Assembly: GCF_021431965.1 (NCBI RefSeq) | Contig: NZ_CP090370.1 | Coordinates: 2,852,001 to 2,916,000 of the forward strand | DNA from: Erythrobacter sp. SDW2 | GTDB lineage: Bacteria; Pseudomonadota; Alphaproteobacteria; Sphingomonadales; Sphingomonadaceae | Length of the DNA: 64,000 bases | Reading direction: 5' to 3' | In this document: positions 27,854 through 35,668 of the stretch, piece by piece | How positions within the stretch are numbered: the stretch's first letter is position 1 | Layout: the number at the start of each line of letters is the position of its first letter | Position numbers and translations under genes: made by a program | The notes under the pieces: model-generated | The model's input: the letters and a program-made list of their open reading frames with translations, nothing else | The model's database searches: none | Told to the model about the DNA's origin: nothing

Positions 27854-27864
27854 TTCTTGCCGCT

Positions 27865-27890
27865 GTAACCCGGTTCGCTGTCCCGACGAA
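27865..27890 (+). promoter_or_regulatory. SigF/NrsF-type ECF promoter, GTAACC-N16-CGAA
   Basis: GTAACC (27865-27870) and CGAA (27887-27890) are separated by exactly 16 bases. This matches the consensus described for the Caulobacter ECF sigma factor SigF regulon. It lies 33 bases before the GTG of the sigma gene, so the sigma factor should activate its own operon. Confidence 0.8.
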
Positions 27891-27922
27891 TAGCCGCCCA
27901 TGACCCCGGGCGAGGACCAACG

Positions 27923-28453
27923 GTGATTGCCGACGAAACCACGCTGGCGCAATTGATGCGGCAATCGCAGCAGGGCGACAAGCACGCCTACACTGTGCTG
28001 CTCGGCGAATGCGCGGGCTGGCTGCAGCGCTATTTCCGCCGCCGGGTGCCGCCGCACCAGCTCGACGATCTGGTGCAGGACGTTTTGCTCGCGCTGCATC
28101 ACAAGCGGGCCAGCTGGGACGGAGCCCGCGCCTTCCTGCCCTGGCTCGCCGCTATCGCGCGCTATCGCTGGGTCGATCACCTGCGCAAGGTATACCGCAG
28201 CGAGACCGACCAGCTGGAAGACTGGGACGCGCCGGAAGAGAGCAGCGAAGAGGCGGTACTCGCGCGGCTCAGCCTCGAACGGCTGTTCGTGAACCTGCCG
28301 CCGGGGCAGGTCGAAGTGATCGAGCTGGTCAAGATCGAGGGTCTCTCGATCACCGAGGCCAGCGCCCGAACCGGCCAGAGCGAAAGCCTGGTCAAAGTGA
28401 ATATCCATCGCGGGCTCAAGAAGCTCGCGGCCATGATCGAAAAGGCAGAATGA
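27923..28453 (+). CDS. ECF sigma factor, SigF (ECF16-like) group
   Basis: A 176-residue sigma factor. Region 2 (about 25-90) contains LDDLVQDVLLALHHKR and ARYRWVDHLRK; region 4 (about 115-170) contains LPPGQVEVIELVKIEGLSITEASARTGQ and ESLVKVNIHRGLKKL. It partners the downstream NrsF-type membrane anti-sigma gene by an ATGA overlap. In Caulobacter the equivalent pair answers dichromate, cadmium and other redox-active metals. The GTG start at 27923 has GAGG upstream. Confidence 0.92.
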   Translation: MIADETTLAQLMRQSQQGDKHAYTVLLGECAGWLQRYFRRRVPPHQLDDLVQDVLLALHHKRASWDGARAFLPWLAAIARYRWVDHLRKVYRSETDQLEDWDAPEESSEEAVLARLSLERLFVNLPPGQVEVIELVKIEGLSITEASARTGQSESLVKVNIHRGLKKLAAMIEKAE

Positions 28454-29097
28454 CAATGAACCGGTCCAACCAGGCGCTGATCGCGCAGCTTGCCGAAGAC
28501 CTAACCCCCATTCGCCCCATGCGCATGCGCAGCGGACTGGCGCTGGTGGCGGCGGCGACCGCCGGGACATTGCTGAGCGTCTGGCTGGCGGCAGGCTTCT
28601 GGAGCGGGATGCTGACCGGTGAGGCCGCACCGTTCTTCTTCGTCACCCACGGGCTGCTGCTCATGCTCGGGCTCGCCAGTGCCACGGCCGCCATCGCGCT
28701 GGCACGGCCTGCGGTCGGCAACCGGCAGGATGCGCCCAAATGGGCCGCCGCCATGGTCGCGGTGCTGCCGTTGACTGCGCTGGTGATCGCCTTCGTGACC
28801 GGTGCAGGCCTCGCCGGGCTGGCCGATGAGCACAGCATACATTGCCTGACCTCGGGCGTGGCCACCTCGGCGCTCAGCTTTGTCGCGCTGGGCTATTGGC
28901 TCAAGCGTGGGGCACCGGTGTCGACACAGACGGCCGGCCTCTTCGCCGGGATCGCGGCAGGCGCCATCGGCAGCTTCGCCTATGGCATCACCTGCCCCAT
29001 CGACGGCGTCGCCCACCTGGGGCTTTGGCATGTCCTGCCGGTGCCGATCTGCGGCGCGCTGGGTCGGCTGGTCCTGCCACGGCTGATCCGCTGGTAG
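28450..29097 (+). CDS. nrsF: NrsF/DUF1109-family membrane anti-sigma factor
   Basis: A 215-residue protein with six helices from about residue 25 to 205 and a short cytoplasmic N-terminus (ALIAQLAEDLTPIRPM), expected to bind the sigma factor. Two conserved cysteines sit at periplasmic faces, in HCLTSG and GITCPIDG; in the family these sense metals or oxidants and trigger sigma release. Start at 28450 within the sigma stop (ATGA). It converges on the zntB-like gene with only 9 bases between. Confidence 0.9.
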   Translation: MTMNRSNQALIAQLAEDLTPIRPMRMRSGLALVAAATAGTLLSVWLAAGFWSGMLTGEAAPFFFVTHGLLLMLGLASATAAIALARPAVGNRQDAPKWAAAMVAVLPLTALVIAFVTGAGLAGLADEHSIHCLTSGVATSALSFVALGYWLKRGAPVSTQTAGLFAGIAAGAIGSFAYGITCPIDGVAHLGLWHVLPVPICGALGRLVLPRLIRW

Positions 29098-29106
29098 CCG
29101 CCGCCG

Positions 29107-30114
29107 TCACAGCCATTTCCACTTCCAGAACATGAACAACTGCACCGCCAGGATCGCCGTGCAGACACCGCTGAGGATCCAGAACGCCTGCGGGTGATCG
29201 CTGCCGGGTATGCCGCCGATATTGCTGCCGAGCAGCCCCGTAATGAAGGTCAGCGGCATGAAAATGGTGGCGACGGCCGTCAGCACAAACGTGGTCCGCT
29301 GCGAGCCCGACACCGCCCGGGCGCGCAGGTCGTCGAGCATCACCACTGCGCTTTCCTTGCTGGCGTCGATGTCGTCGAGATCGCGCCGCAGCCGGTGGAT
29401 CGCGTCGGTCATCGCCCGCCGGTCATGGTCCTCGAACCAGCCGGGCGCGTCGCGGCCGATCGATTCCAGCGCGACATGCATCGGCCCCATGTGCCGCTTG
29501 AGCGCGAGGCAGGCGTGGCGGATCTCGGCGATCTGGTCGATCAGGGCCGGGGCCTGCATCATCCCGCCATCGTGGTCGCAGGCGTCGATCTGCTCGTTGA
29601 GGTCGATGATGACGTGATCGACCCGGGCGATGATGTGCTCGACCAGTGTCGTGACCAGTGCCCCGGCGTCGGTCGGCCCCTTCCCCGCATCGACATCCGC
29701 GAGAATCTCGCGCGGGGATTGCAGCGGCAGGCGGCGTAGAGTGACCACCCGCTGGCCATCGCTCCACAATTGCATCGAGACCATGTCCTCGGGTTCGGCG
29801 CCGGGATTGAAATTGATCCCGCGCAGCGTCGCCACCAGCGTCTCGCCTTCACGGAAGGCGCGCGGGCGGGTGGCATCGCTGGTCAGAAGTTCGGCGGTCG
29901 GATCGGGGATGCCGAAGCCGCCACGCAGCAGTTCCGCAACCCCGGCCTCGTGGCGGACGAGATGCACCCACAGCACTTCGCCCGGAGCGGCGGGCTGCCA
30001 GGTGCTTAGCATGTCCCAGCCGATCGGGCGGCCCCCGCCCTTGCCATCGAGCACCCGGGCGAACAGCAGCGGGCCATTGTCGGTGCCATCGGGAGCGGGA
30101 GCATCGGTCATCAT
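29107..30114 (-). CDS. CorA-superfamily zinc transporter, ZntB-like
   Basis: A 335-residue protein with a long cytoplasmic, helical domain and two C-terminal transmembrane helices (about 275-297 and 309-328). The pore-mouth motif is GSN (GLLGSNIGGIPG), as GxN in ZntB/CorA proteins; the IGG context favours ZntB over magnesium CorA. It probably moves Zn2+ across the inner membrane. The start at 30114 has AAGGA upstream. Direction of transport (import or export) differs between reports for the family. Confidence 0.88.
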   Translation of the reverse strand: MMTDAPAPDGTDNGPLLFARVLDGKGGGRPIGWDMLSTWQPAAPGEVLWVHLVRHEAGVAELLRGGFGIPDPTAELLTSDATRPRAFREGETLVATLRGINFNPGAEPEDMVSMQLWSDGQRVVTLRRLPLQSPREILADVDAGKGPTDAGALVTTLVEHIIARVDHVIIDLNEQIDACDHDGGMMQAPALIDQIAEIRHACLALKRHMGPMHVALESIGRDAPGWFEDHDRRAMTDAIHRLRRDLDDIDASKESAVVMLDDLRARAVSGSQRTTFVLTAVATIFMPLTFITGLLGSNIGGIPGSDHPQAFWILSGVCTAILAVQLFMFWKWKWL

Positions 30115-30255
30115 GGCGTCCTTCAACCCGCAAACCGGCGCAGAGGCAAGTCCGCAGCCCAATCAGTCGAGCAATGAACCCGCTTCGACGAACGACCTTG
30201 CGCCGGGTGGCGGATTGGCGCACCCCCTGCCGCACAGATTTGCCGGAGAGAACCC

Positions 30256-32052
30256 ATGCGCCATTTCGTTTCCGCCCTCGCCATCGCCGGGGCTCTTGCC
30301 TGCACCGCGCTGAGCGCTGCCCCCGCCTATGCCCAGGACGACACCGCCACCGCTGCGGCACCCGCCAGCCCGGCATGGGTCGAAACCTCCAACGCCTACA
30401 CCCAGAAACTGATCGCCTTCGACGCCAGCTTCTCGCCCGAGGGCGCATCCTCGACCGGTTACGAGCAATATGACGGGCTGGCATTCGACCTCGCCGCCGA
30501 CCGCGACGAGCGCTATCTCGCCGGGGCGCGAGCGCTGCGCGCCGAATTCGTCGCCGCTCTCGGCACAGAGAGCGATCCCTATGTGAAGCAGGATCTCGAG
30601 ATCCTGATCGGTTCGCTCGACGAGAGCATTGCCGGGGTCGAGCTCAACAGGAAGCTCATGCTCGACTGGACCGACGTGCCCGAGGCGATCTACTTCGGCG
30701 TCTCCAACCTGCTTGACGAGCGCATTTCGCCCGAGCGGCAGCAGAAGGCCGTCGAACTGCTGCAGCGCTACACCGGCACCTATAAAGGCACCACCGCGCT
30801 GACGGAGCAGGCCAAGGCGCGCTTCCTCGCCAGCCAGGGTGACGGCAAGACCGGGCCCTATGATGTCGAGGTGCGCGATGCGGTCGCAAAGTATCCGACC
30901 TATGCCGCCGGCATCCGCGAGCTGTTCACCCGCTTCAAGGTCAAGGGCGCCGACAAGGCGCTGAAGGCGATGGATGCGCAGTTTGCCGATTACGGCCAGT
31001 GGACCACTGCCACCGTGCTGCCCGCCGCGCGCACCACCGCGCCCATGCCCCGGGAACTTTACGCACTGAACCTGCGCCGCGTGGGCATCGATATCGACCC
31101 GCAGGAGGCGATGGCCCAGGCCCGGCGCGGCTATTACGAGTTGCGCGCGCAGATGGATGCGCTCGCGCCCGAAGTCGCGGCCAAGTTCGGCTTCGCCGAG
31201 ACCGACTATATCGGGGTGCTGAACCAACTGAAGAAACAGACCATCCCCAACGACCAGATCGAGGCCTACTACCGCGACATCAACGCCAAGATCGAGGAGA
31301 AGATGGTCGCCGCAGGGATTGCCACCCTGCCCGATACCCAGCTCCAGATGCGGCTCGCCAGCCCGGCCGAAGCCGCAGCCCAGCCTGCGCCGCACATGTC
31401 GCCGCCGCGGCTGATCGGCAACACCGGCGAGCAGGGCCAGTTCATTCTTACCGCCGGCAACCCGACCGCGGGCGACGGTGACGCCTATGACGATTTCAAC
31501 CACCCCGCCGCCGCCTGGACGCTGAGCGCGCACGAGGCGCGGCCTGGCCACGAGATGCAGTTCGCCGCGCTGGTGAAGCAGGGCGTCAGCCTCGCCCGGC
31601 TGCTCTATGCCTTCAACAGCACCAATGTCGAAGGCTGGGCGCTCTATGCCGAGGCCGAGATGCTGCCGCTGGAGCCGGTCGAGGGGCAGTTGATTGCCTT
31701 GCAGTTCCGCCAGCTTCGCGCCGCGCGGGCGATGCTCGACCCGATGCTCAATTTGGGCATGATCAGCCGCGAGGAAGCGGGCCGGGTGCTGCGCGAGGAA
31801 GTCGGCTTCTCGCCCGGCATGGTCAAGCAGGAGCTGGACCGCTACCAGTTCCGCGCCCCGGGCCAGGCGGGCAGCTATTACTACGGCTATCGCAAGCTGA
31901 TCGACCTCCGGGTCGAGACCGAGCTGGCGCTGGGCGAGAAGTTCGACCGGCTCGCCTTCAACAATTTCCTGCTGAGCCAGGGCATCATCCCGCTCGACCT
32001 GATCGCCAAGGCCGTGCGCGAGGAGTTCGTGCCGGCGCAGCTGGCGAAGTAG
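30256..32052 (+). CDS. DUF885-family metallopeptidase-like exported protein
   Basis: A 598-residue protein with a signal peptide ending near APAYAQDD. The DUF885 domain contains the HExxPGH motif HEARPGH at 426-432 with a downstream Glu in NVEGWALYAE, a thermolysin-like zinc site. These proteins are predicted periplasmic peptidases or hydrolases, mostly uncharacterised. ATG at 30256 is preceded by GGAGAGAA. A REP-like inverted repeat follows the stop and may stabilise or end the transcript. Confidence 0.92.
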   Translation: MRHFVSALAIAGALACTALSAAPAYAQDDTATAAAPASPAWVETSNAYTQKLIAFDASFSPEGASSTGYEQYDGLAFDLAADRDERYLAGARALRAEFVAALGTESDPYVKQDLEILIGSLDESIAGVELNRKLMLDWTDVPEAIYFGVSNLLDERISPERQQKAVELLQRYTGTYKGTTALTEQAKARFLASQGDGKTGPYDVEVRDAVAKYPTYAAGIRELFTRFKVKGADKALKAMDAQFADYGQWTTATVLPAARTTAPMPRELYALNLRRVGIDIDPQEAMAQARRGYYELRAQMDALAPEVAAKFGFAETDYIGVLNQLKKQTIPNDQIEAYYRDINAKIEEKMVAAGIATLPDTQLQMRLASPAEAAAQPAPHMSPPRLIGNTGEQGQFILTAGNPTAGDGDAYDDFNHPAAAWTLSAHEARPGHEMQFAALVKQGVSLARLLYAFNSTNVEGWALYAEAEMLPLEPVEGQLIALQFRQLRAARAMLDPMLNLGMISREEAGRVLREEVGFSPGMVKQELDRYQFRAPGQAGSYYYGYRKLIDLRVETELALGEKFDRLAFNNFLLSQGIIPLDLIAKAVREEFVPAQLAK

Positions 32053-32067
32053 GAACTTCACCCTCGT

Positions 32068-32152
32068 CATCCCGGGCTTGACCCGGGATCCCGCTTTTCT
32101 TCGGACGCACCAGCAAAGGGCAGCGGGACCCCGGATCAAGTCCGGGGTGATG
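32068..32152. repeat. REP-like palindromic repeat pair
   Basis: The left arm begins CATCCCGGGCTTGACCCGGG and ends ATCCCGCT (32068-32095). The right arm (32122-32152) is its near-complement, beginning AGCGGGACCCCGGATCAAG. Each arm has internal dyad symmetry. This matches a palindromic family (CGTCATCCCGG...) found dispersed in alphaproteobacterial genomes. It forms a long hairpin after the DUF885 gene. Only this copy is seen here. Confidence 0.65.
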
Positions 32153-32204
32153 GGTTGAATTCTGGAGCGTTTCCTACCCGTGACCTAGCTGCTAGGAAGG
32201 GACC

Positions 32205-32333
32205 ATGAGCCGCTCTCTCCCCAAACTGCAAAGCTGTCGCCATATCGGCGGTGCAACAGCAACTGTCACACCCTACATTTCTCCGTCAGGACAGTGTGAC
32301 ATGTGTGACATCCGGTCAGGAAACCAAGCGTGA
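32205..32333 (+). CDS. Candidate 42-residue small protein coupled to ispG
   Basis: ATG at 32205 has a strong ribosome-binding site (AGGAAGGGACC) and opens a 42-codon frame (starts [16 protein letters not shown]) whose TGA stop overlaps the ispG GTG start (GTGA). It contains three cysteines, two as CDMC. I do not recognise it. It may be a real small protein, a leader peptide controlling ispG by coupling, or chance. The Shine-Dalgarno strength and the exact overlap are the support. Confidence 0.45.
   Translation: MSRSLPKLQSCRHIGGATATVTPYISPSGQCDMCDIRSGNQA
32264..32311. promoter_or_regulatory. TGTCACAC/GTGTGACA inverted and tandem repeats upstream of ispG
   Basis: TGTCACAC (32264-32271) is the complement of GTGTGACA (32294-32301). 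GTGTGACAT occurs twice back-to-back (32294-32302 and 32303-32311). The set is typical of operator half-sites or a leader hairpin. No binding protein can be named. Confidence 0.45.
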
Positions 32334-33472
32334 GTATGAATGCCATCCGCCCCTGGCGCACGGTCATGCGCCGCCAGAGCCGCCAGATCATGGTCGGCAA
32401 TGTTCCCGTCGGCGGCGATGCGCCGATCACGGTGCAGACCATGACCAACACCCCGACGGAAGATGCGGTGGCGACGATCGACCAGATCCGCCGCTGCGAG
32501 GAGGCAGGGGCGGATATCATCCGCGTTTCCTGCCCCACCGAAGAGGCCACGGCGAGCTTCCGCAAGATCGCCAAGGCGTCGCGCGTGCCACTGGTTGCCG
32601 ACATCCACTTCCACTACAAGCGCGCGCTCGAGGCGGCGGATGCAGGCGCGGCCTGCCTGCGGATCAATCCCGGCAATATCGGCTCGTCCGAACGCGTCGC
32701 CGAAGTCGTCCGCGCCGCCAAGGCCAATGGCTGCGCGATCCGCATTGGCGTGAACGCCGGCAGCCTCGAGAAGGACCTGCTGGAGAAATACGGCGAGCCC
32801 TGCCCCGAGGCCCTGATCGAAAGCGCGCTCGACCATATCAAGCTGCTGCAGGACCACGATTTCCACGAATACAAGGTGGCGGTGAAGGCGAGCGACGTGT
32901 TCCTCGCCGTTGCCGCCTACCAGGGCCTCGCCGAAGCGGTCGATTGCCCGCTGCATCTGGGCATTACCGAGGCTGGCGGGCTGATTGGCGGGACGGTCAA
33001 GTCCTCGATCGGCATCGGCAGCCTGCTGTGGGCGGGCATCGGCGACACCATCCGCGTCTCATTGAGCGCCGAGCCGGAGCAGGAGGTCAAGGTCGGCTTC
33101 GAAATCCTCAAGGCGCTCGGCCTGCGCACCCGCGGCGTGCGGATCGTCTCCTGCCCGAGCTGCTCGCGCCAGGGCTTCGACGTCATCCGCACGGTCGAGG
33201 CGCTGGAGAAGCGGCTCGAACACATCAAGACCCCGATGAGCCTTTCGGTGCTCGGCTGCGTCGTCAACGGCCCGGGCGAAGCGCGCGAGACCGACATCGG
33301 CCTCACCGGCGGTGGCAAGGGCAAGCACATGGTCTATCTCAGCGGCGTGACCGACCACCATGTCGAAGACGCGGCGATGCTCGATCACCTCGTGGCGCTG
33401 GTCGAGAAGAAGGCCGCAGAGATCGAGGACGGGATGAGCGACGCGGGCGAAGCGACCGAGGCGGCGGAGTGA
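32330..33472 (+). CDS. ispG: 4-hydroxy-3-methylbut-2-en-1-yl diphosphate synthase
   Basis: A 380-residue [4Fe-4S] enzyme of the MEP isoprenoid pathway, converting MEcPP to HMBPP with flavodoxin or ferredoxin electrons. The N-terminal TIM barrel carries [12 protein letters not shown] and [10 protein letters not shown]. The cluster cysteines are in [11 protein letters not shown] and [15 protein letters not shown] at 32330 has AGGA upstream; ATG at 32336 is an alternative. It is coupled upstream to a small ORF and downstream (GTGA) to a thioredoxin-like gene. Confidence 0.96.
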   Translation: MSMNAIRPWRTVMRRQSRQIMVGNVPVGGDAPITVQTMTNTPTEDAVATIDQIRRCEEAGADIIRVSCPTEEATASFRKIAKASRVPLVADIHFHYKRALEAADAGAACLRINPGNIGSSERVAEVVRAAKANGCAIRIGVNAGSLEKDLLEKYGEPCPEALIESALDHIKLLQDHDFHEYKVAVKASDVFLAVAAYQGLAEAVDCPLHLGITEAGGLIGGTVKSSIGIGSLLWAGIGDTIRVSLSAEPEQEVKVGFEILKALGLRTRGVRIVSCPSCSRQGFDVIRTVEALEKRLEHIKTPMSLSVLGCVVNGPGEARETDIGLTGGGKGKHMVYLSGVTDHHVEDAAMLDHLVALVEKKAAEIEDGMSDAGEATEAAE

Positions 33473-33987
33473 GGTTGGCACTGGGCGCCGCTGCGCTGAC
33501 CATTTCGGTTGTGCCCACCTTGGCGGTGGCGGAGGAATCTCTCGCCGATGTGGTGGAGATACGCCCGGATGCGGTTCCATACGACGCTGAAATCGACGCC
33601 ACAGCCGCCGTCGATGCGGCGCTGTTGCAAGCGGCGGATCGTGGCACGCTGGTCATGATCGTGCTCGGTGCCAACTGGTGCCATGACAGCCGCGCGCTGG
33701 CCGGATGGCTTCAGACCGAACGTTTCTCCGCACTGGTGAGCGAGCGCTACGAAGTGGTCTATGTCGACGCGGGCCACCCGCAAAGCGGCGAGGGTCGTAA
33801 CCTCGACATCGCCGCGCGCTTCGGGGTCGAGGATATCACGGGCACGCCGACGCTGCTGATTCTCGACAGCAAAGGCCGCCAGCTCAACGCCGACACCGCC
33901 AAGAGCTGGCGCAACGCCGCCAGCCGCAGCGAAGACGAGATTTACGAGGAATTGGCTGGCTTCACCGCGGCTTTGGCGGGGGCCTGA
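33469..33987 (+). CDS. Exported thioredoxin-like protein with WCHDS active-site variant
   Basis: A 172-residue protein. A signal peptide covers about 1-22 (ending LAVAEE). The thioredoxin-like domain has C71-H-D-S74 in place of CxxC, so it retains one active-site cysteine, and the cis-Pro segment GTPTLLI. Such CxxS variants may form mixed disulfides or act as holdases rather than full oxidoreductases. GTG start overlaps the ispG stop. Its own TGA is in the same frame as, and two codons before, the deacetylase-family gene. Confidence 0.85.
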   Translation: MRLALGAAALTISVVPTLAVAEESLADVVEIRPDAVPYDAEIDATAAVDAALLQAADRGTLVMIVLGANWCHDSRALAGWLQTERFSALVSERYEVVYVDAGHPQSGEGRNLDIAARFGVEDITGTPTLLILDSKGRQLNADTAKSWRNAASRSEDEIYEELAGFTAALAGA

Positions 33988-33990
33988 CCG

Positions 33991-34941
33991 CTGCTCCACG
34001 TTGTCCACCACGCCGACTACATGGCCCCGCGCCCGGAGCGGGGGACGTTCCGGTTCGACAAGTACTTCCTCGTCATGGAAGCACTCCGGGCCAGCGGCCA
34101 GCCCATCACCGAACACGCGCCCGAACCGATGCCGCGCGCATGGCTCGAGGCGGTCCATTGCCCGCTCTATGTAGAGGAGGTCTTCAGCCTCTCCGTCCCG
34201 CGCGAGAAGGAGCGGCGGATCGGCTTCCCGGTTACCGCGCATATCCGCGACCGGGTGCGGCACACCAATGGCGGCACCTGGCTCGCCGCAAAGCTGGCGC
34301 TGGAGCACGGCTATGCCGCCAACAGCGCGGCGGGGAGCCATCATGCGCTGCATGACACCGGTGCGGGCTATTGCGTGTTCAACGACCTGGCGGTTGCCGC
34401 CAATCGCCTGATCGCCGAGGGCGATGCGCGCCGGGTGCTGGTGGTCGATCTCGACGTCCACCAGGGCGACGGCACCGCCAGCCTGACCGCCGGACGCGAG
34501 GATATCGTCACCTTTTCCATCCATGCGGACAAGAACTTCCCGGTGCGCAAGGCGCGCTCCGACCATGATGTCGCCTTGCCCGACGGGACGGGCGACGAGG
34601 CCTATCTGGCTGCGCTGGCGCAGCACCTGCCGCCGTTGCTGGACAGGGTCCGCCCCGATCTGGTGCTCTATCAGGCCGGGGTTGACCCTCATGGCGAAGA
34701 CAAGCTGGGGCGATTGGCACTGAGCGATACGGGGCTGGAGGCCCGCGACCGCTATGTCGTCAACCAGGCGCGCAGCCGCGGCATGCCTGTCGCGAGCGCG
34801 CTGGGCGGCGGCTACGGCGAGGACCAGCGTGCGGTAGCGGCGCGGCATGCCCGCTCGATGCTGGCGATGGCCGCAGAAAACACACGCTTCGGCGCTGGGC
34901 GGCTTGCCAAGGCAAGCATTGATTCAGCCAACTGCGTCTAA
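33991..34941 (+). CDS. Histone deacetylase/acetoin-utilisation family amidohydrolase
   Basis: A zinc amidohydrolase of the arginase/deacetylase fold, about 316 residues. Key segments are SHHALHDTGAGYCVFND (tandem His and following Asp/Asn), DLDVHQGDGT (zinc ligands Asp and His), YQAGVDPHGEDKLGRL, and a C-terminal GGGYG. Likely targets are acetylated lysines, polyamines or small amides. The conserved N-terminus LHVVHHADY lies upstream of the first ATG (34021), so I place the start at CTG 33991, two codons after the thioredoxin-like gene's in-frame TGA. ATG 34021 is the conservative alternative. Confidence 0.85.
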   Translation: MLHVVHHADYMAPRPERGTFRFDKYFLVMEALRASGQPITEHAPEPMPRAWLEAVHCPLYVEEVFSLSVPREKERRIGFPVTAHIRDRVRHTNGGTWLAAKLALEHGYAANSAAGSHHALHDTGAGYCVFNDLAVAANRLIAEGDARRVLVVDLDVHQGDGTASLTAGREDIVTFSIHADKNFPVRKARSDHDVALPDGTGDEAYLAALAQHLPPLLDRVRPDLVLYQAGVDPHGEDKLGRLALSDTGLEARDRYVVNQARSRGMPVASALGGGYGEDQRAVAARHARSMLAMAAENTRFGAGRLAKASIDSANCV

Positions 34942-34942
34942 C

Positions 34943-35662
34943 ATGAACAGCATGAATCGTCGCAATCTTCTCAAGGGCACTCTGGCACTGGGCGCGCTCT
35001 CCGCGCTGCCGGTAAAATTGCATGCGCAGGTCGCGCCGGGCAGCGTGCGGGATCGCAAGCTTTTCGCACTGGCCAAGGAGCAGCTCGAAAAGGCCGGCAG
35101 CGTGATCTGGAAACAGGATGTAGTCGGGATCGCCGACTTCGGCCTGCGTTCGAGCGAGCCGCGCTTCCACTTCGTCCATCTCGAGCAGCAACGGGTCGAA
35201 AGCTTCCGCGTCAGCCACGGCACAGGTTCGGACCCGGAGCATGACGGCTGGCTCAAGACCTACTCCAATGTCGAAGGTTCCAACGCCACCAGCAAGGGGG
35301 CCTATGTCACCTGGGAATGGTACAAGGGCCGCTATGGCACCTCGGTCCGGCTCGGCGGGCTGGACGAGACCAACAACAACGCGCTGCAACGCTATATCGT
35401 GATGCACCGCGCCGCCTATGCCGAGCCCGAGCATCTGGCGCGCTACGGCCGGCTGGGCCGTTCCAACGGCTGCTTCGCGCTGAGCGAGGAAGACTTCCGC
35501 ACCGCGCTGCTCACCCTGTCAGGCGGACGGTTGCTCTATGCCGACAGCCTGGGTTGGGCCGAAGACGGCAGCCTGGTGACCCGCCCGCAGCCGGGCGACC
35601 TCGCGCTGCTGCTGCCAGAGGACCCGACTGGCGAGGACCTCGCCAACCCGGGCGTTTACTAG
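34943..35662 (+). CDS. Murein L,D-transpeptidase catalytic domain protein (YkuD_2 type), Tat signal
   Basis: A 239-residue exported protein. The N-terminus has a twin-arginine pattern (NRRNLLKGTLALGALS) with cleavage near KLHAQ. The catalytic domain is of the PF13645-like type, with the catalytic Cys in GRSNGCFAL and His upstream in YIVMHRAAY. It probably cross-links peptidoglycan or attaches protein to it. It begins one base after the deacetylase stop and converges tail-to-tail, 6 bases away, on another L,D-transpeptidase gene. Confidence 0.88.
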   Translation: MNSMNRRNLLKGTLALGALSALPVKLHAQVAPGSVRDRKLFALAKEQLEKAGSVIWKQDVVGIADFGLRSSEPRFHFVHLEQQRVESFRVSHGTGSDPEHDGWLKTYSNVEGSNATSKGAYVTWEWYKGRYGTSVRLGGLDETNNNALQRYIVMHRAAYAEPEHLARYGRLGRSNGCFALSEEDFRTALLTLSGGRLLYADSLGWAEDGSLVTRPQPGDLALLLPEDPTGEDLANPGVY

Positions 35663-35668
35663 GAAAGC

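Noticed and set aside
32251-33468. Single 578-codon frame running through ispG into the thioredoxin-like gene
   Set aside because: The first two thirds are out of frame with ispG and read as Arg-rich nonsense; only the part from the GTG at 33469 is a gene.
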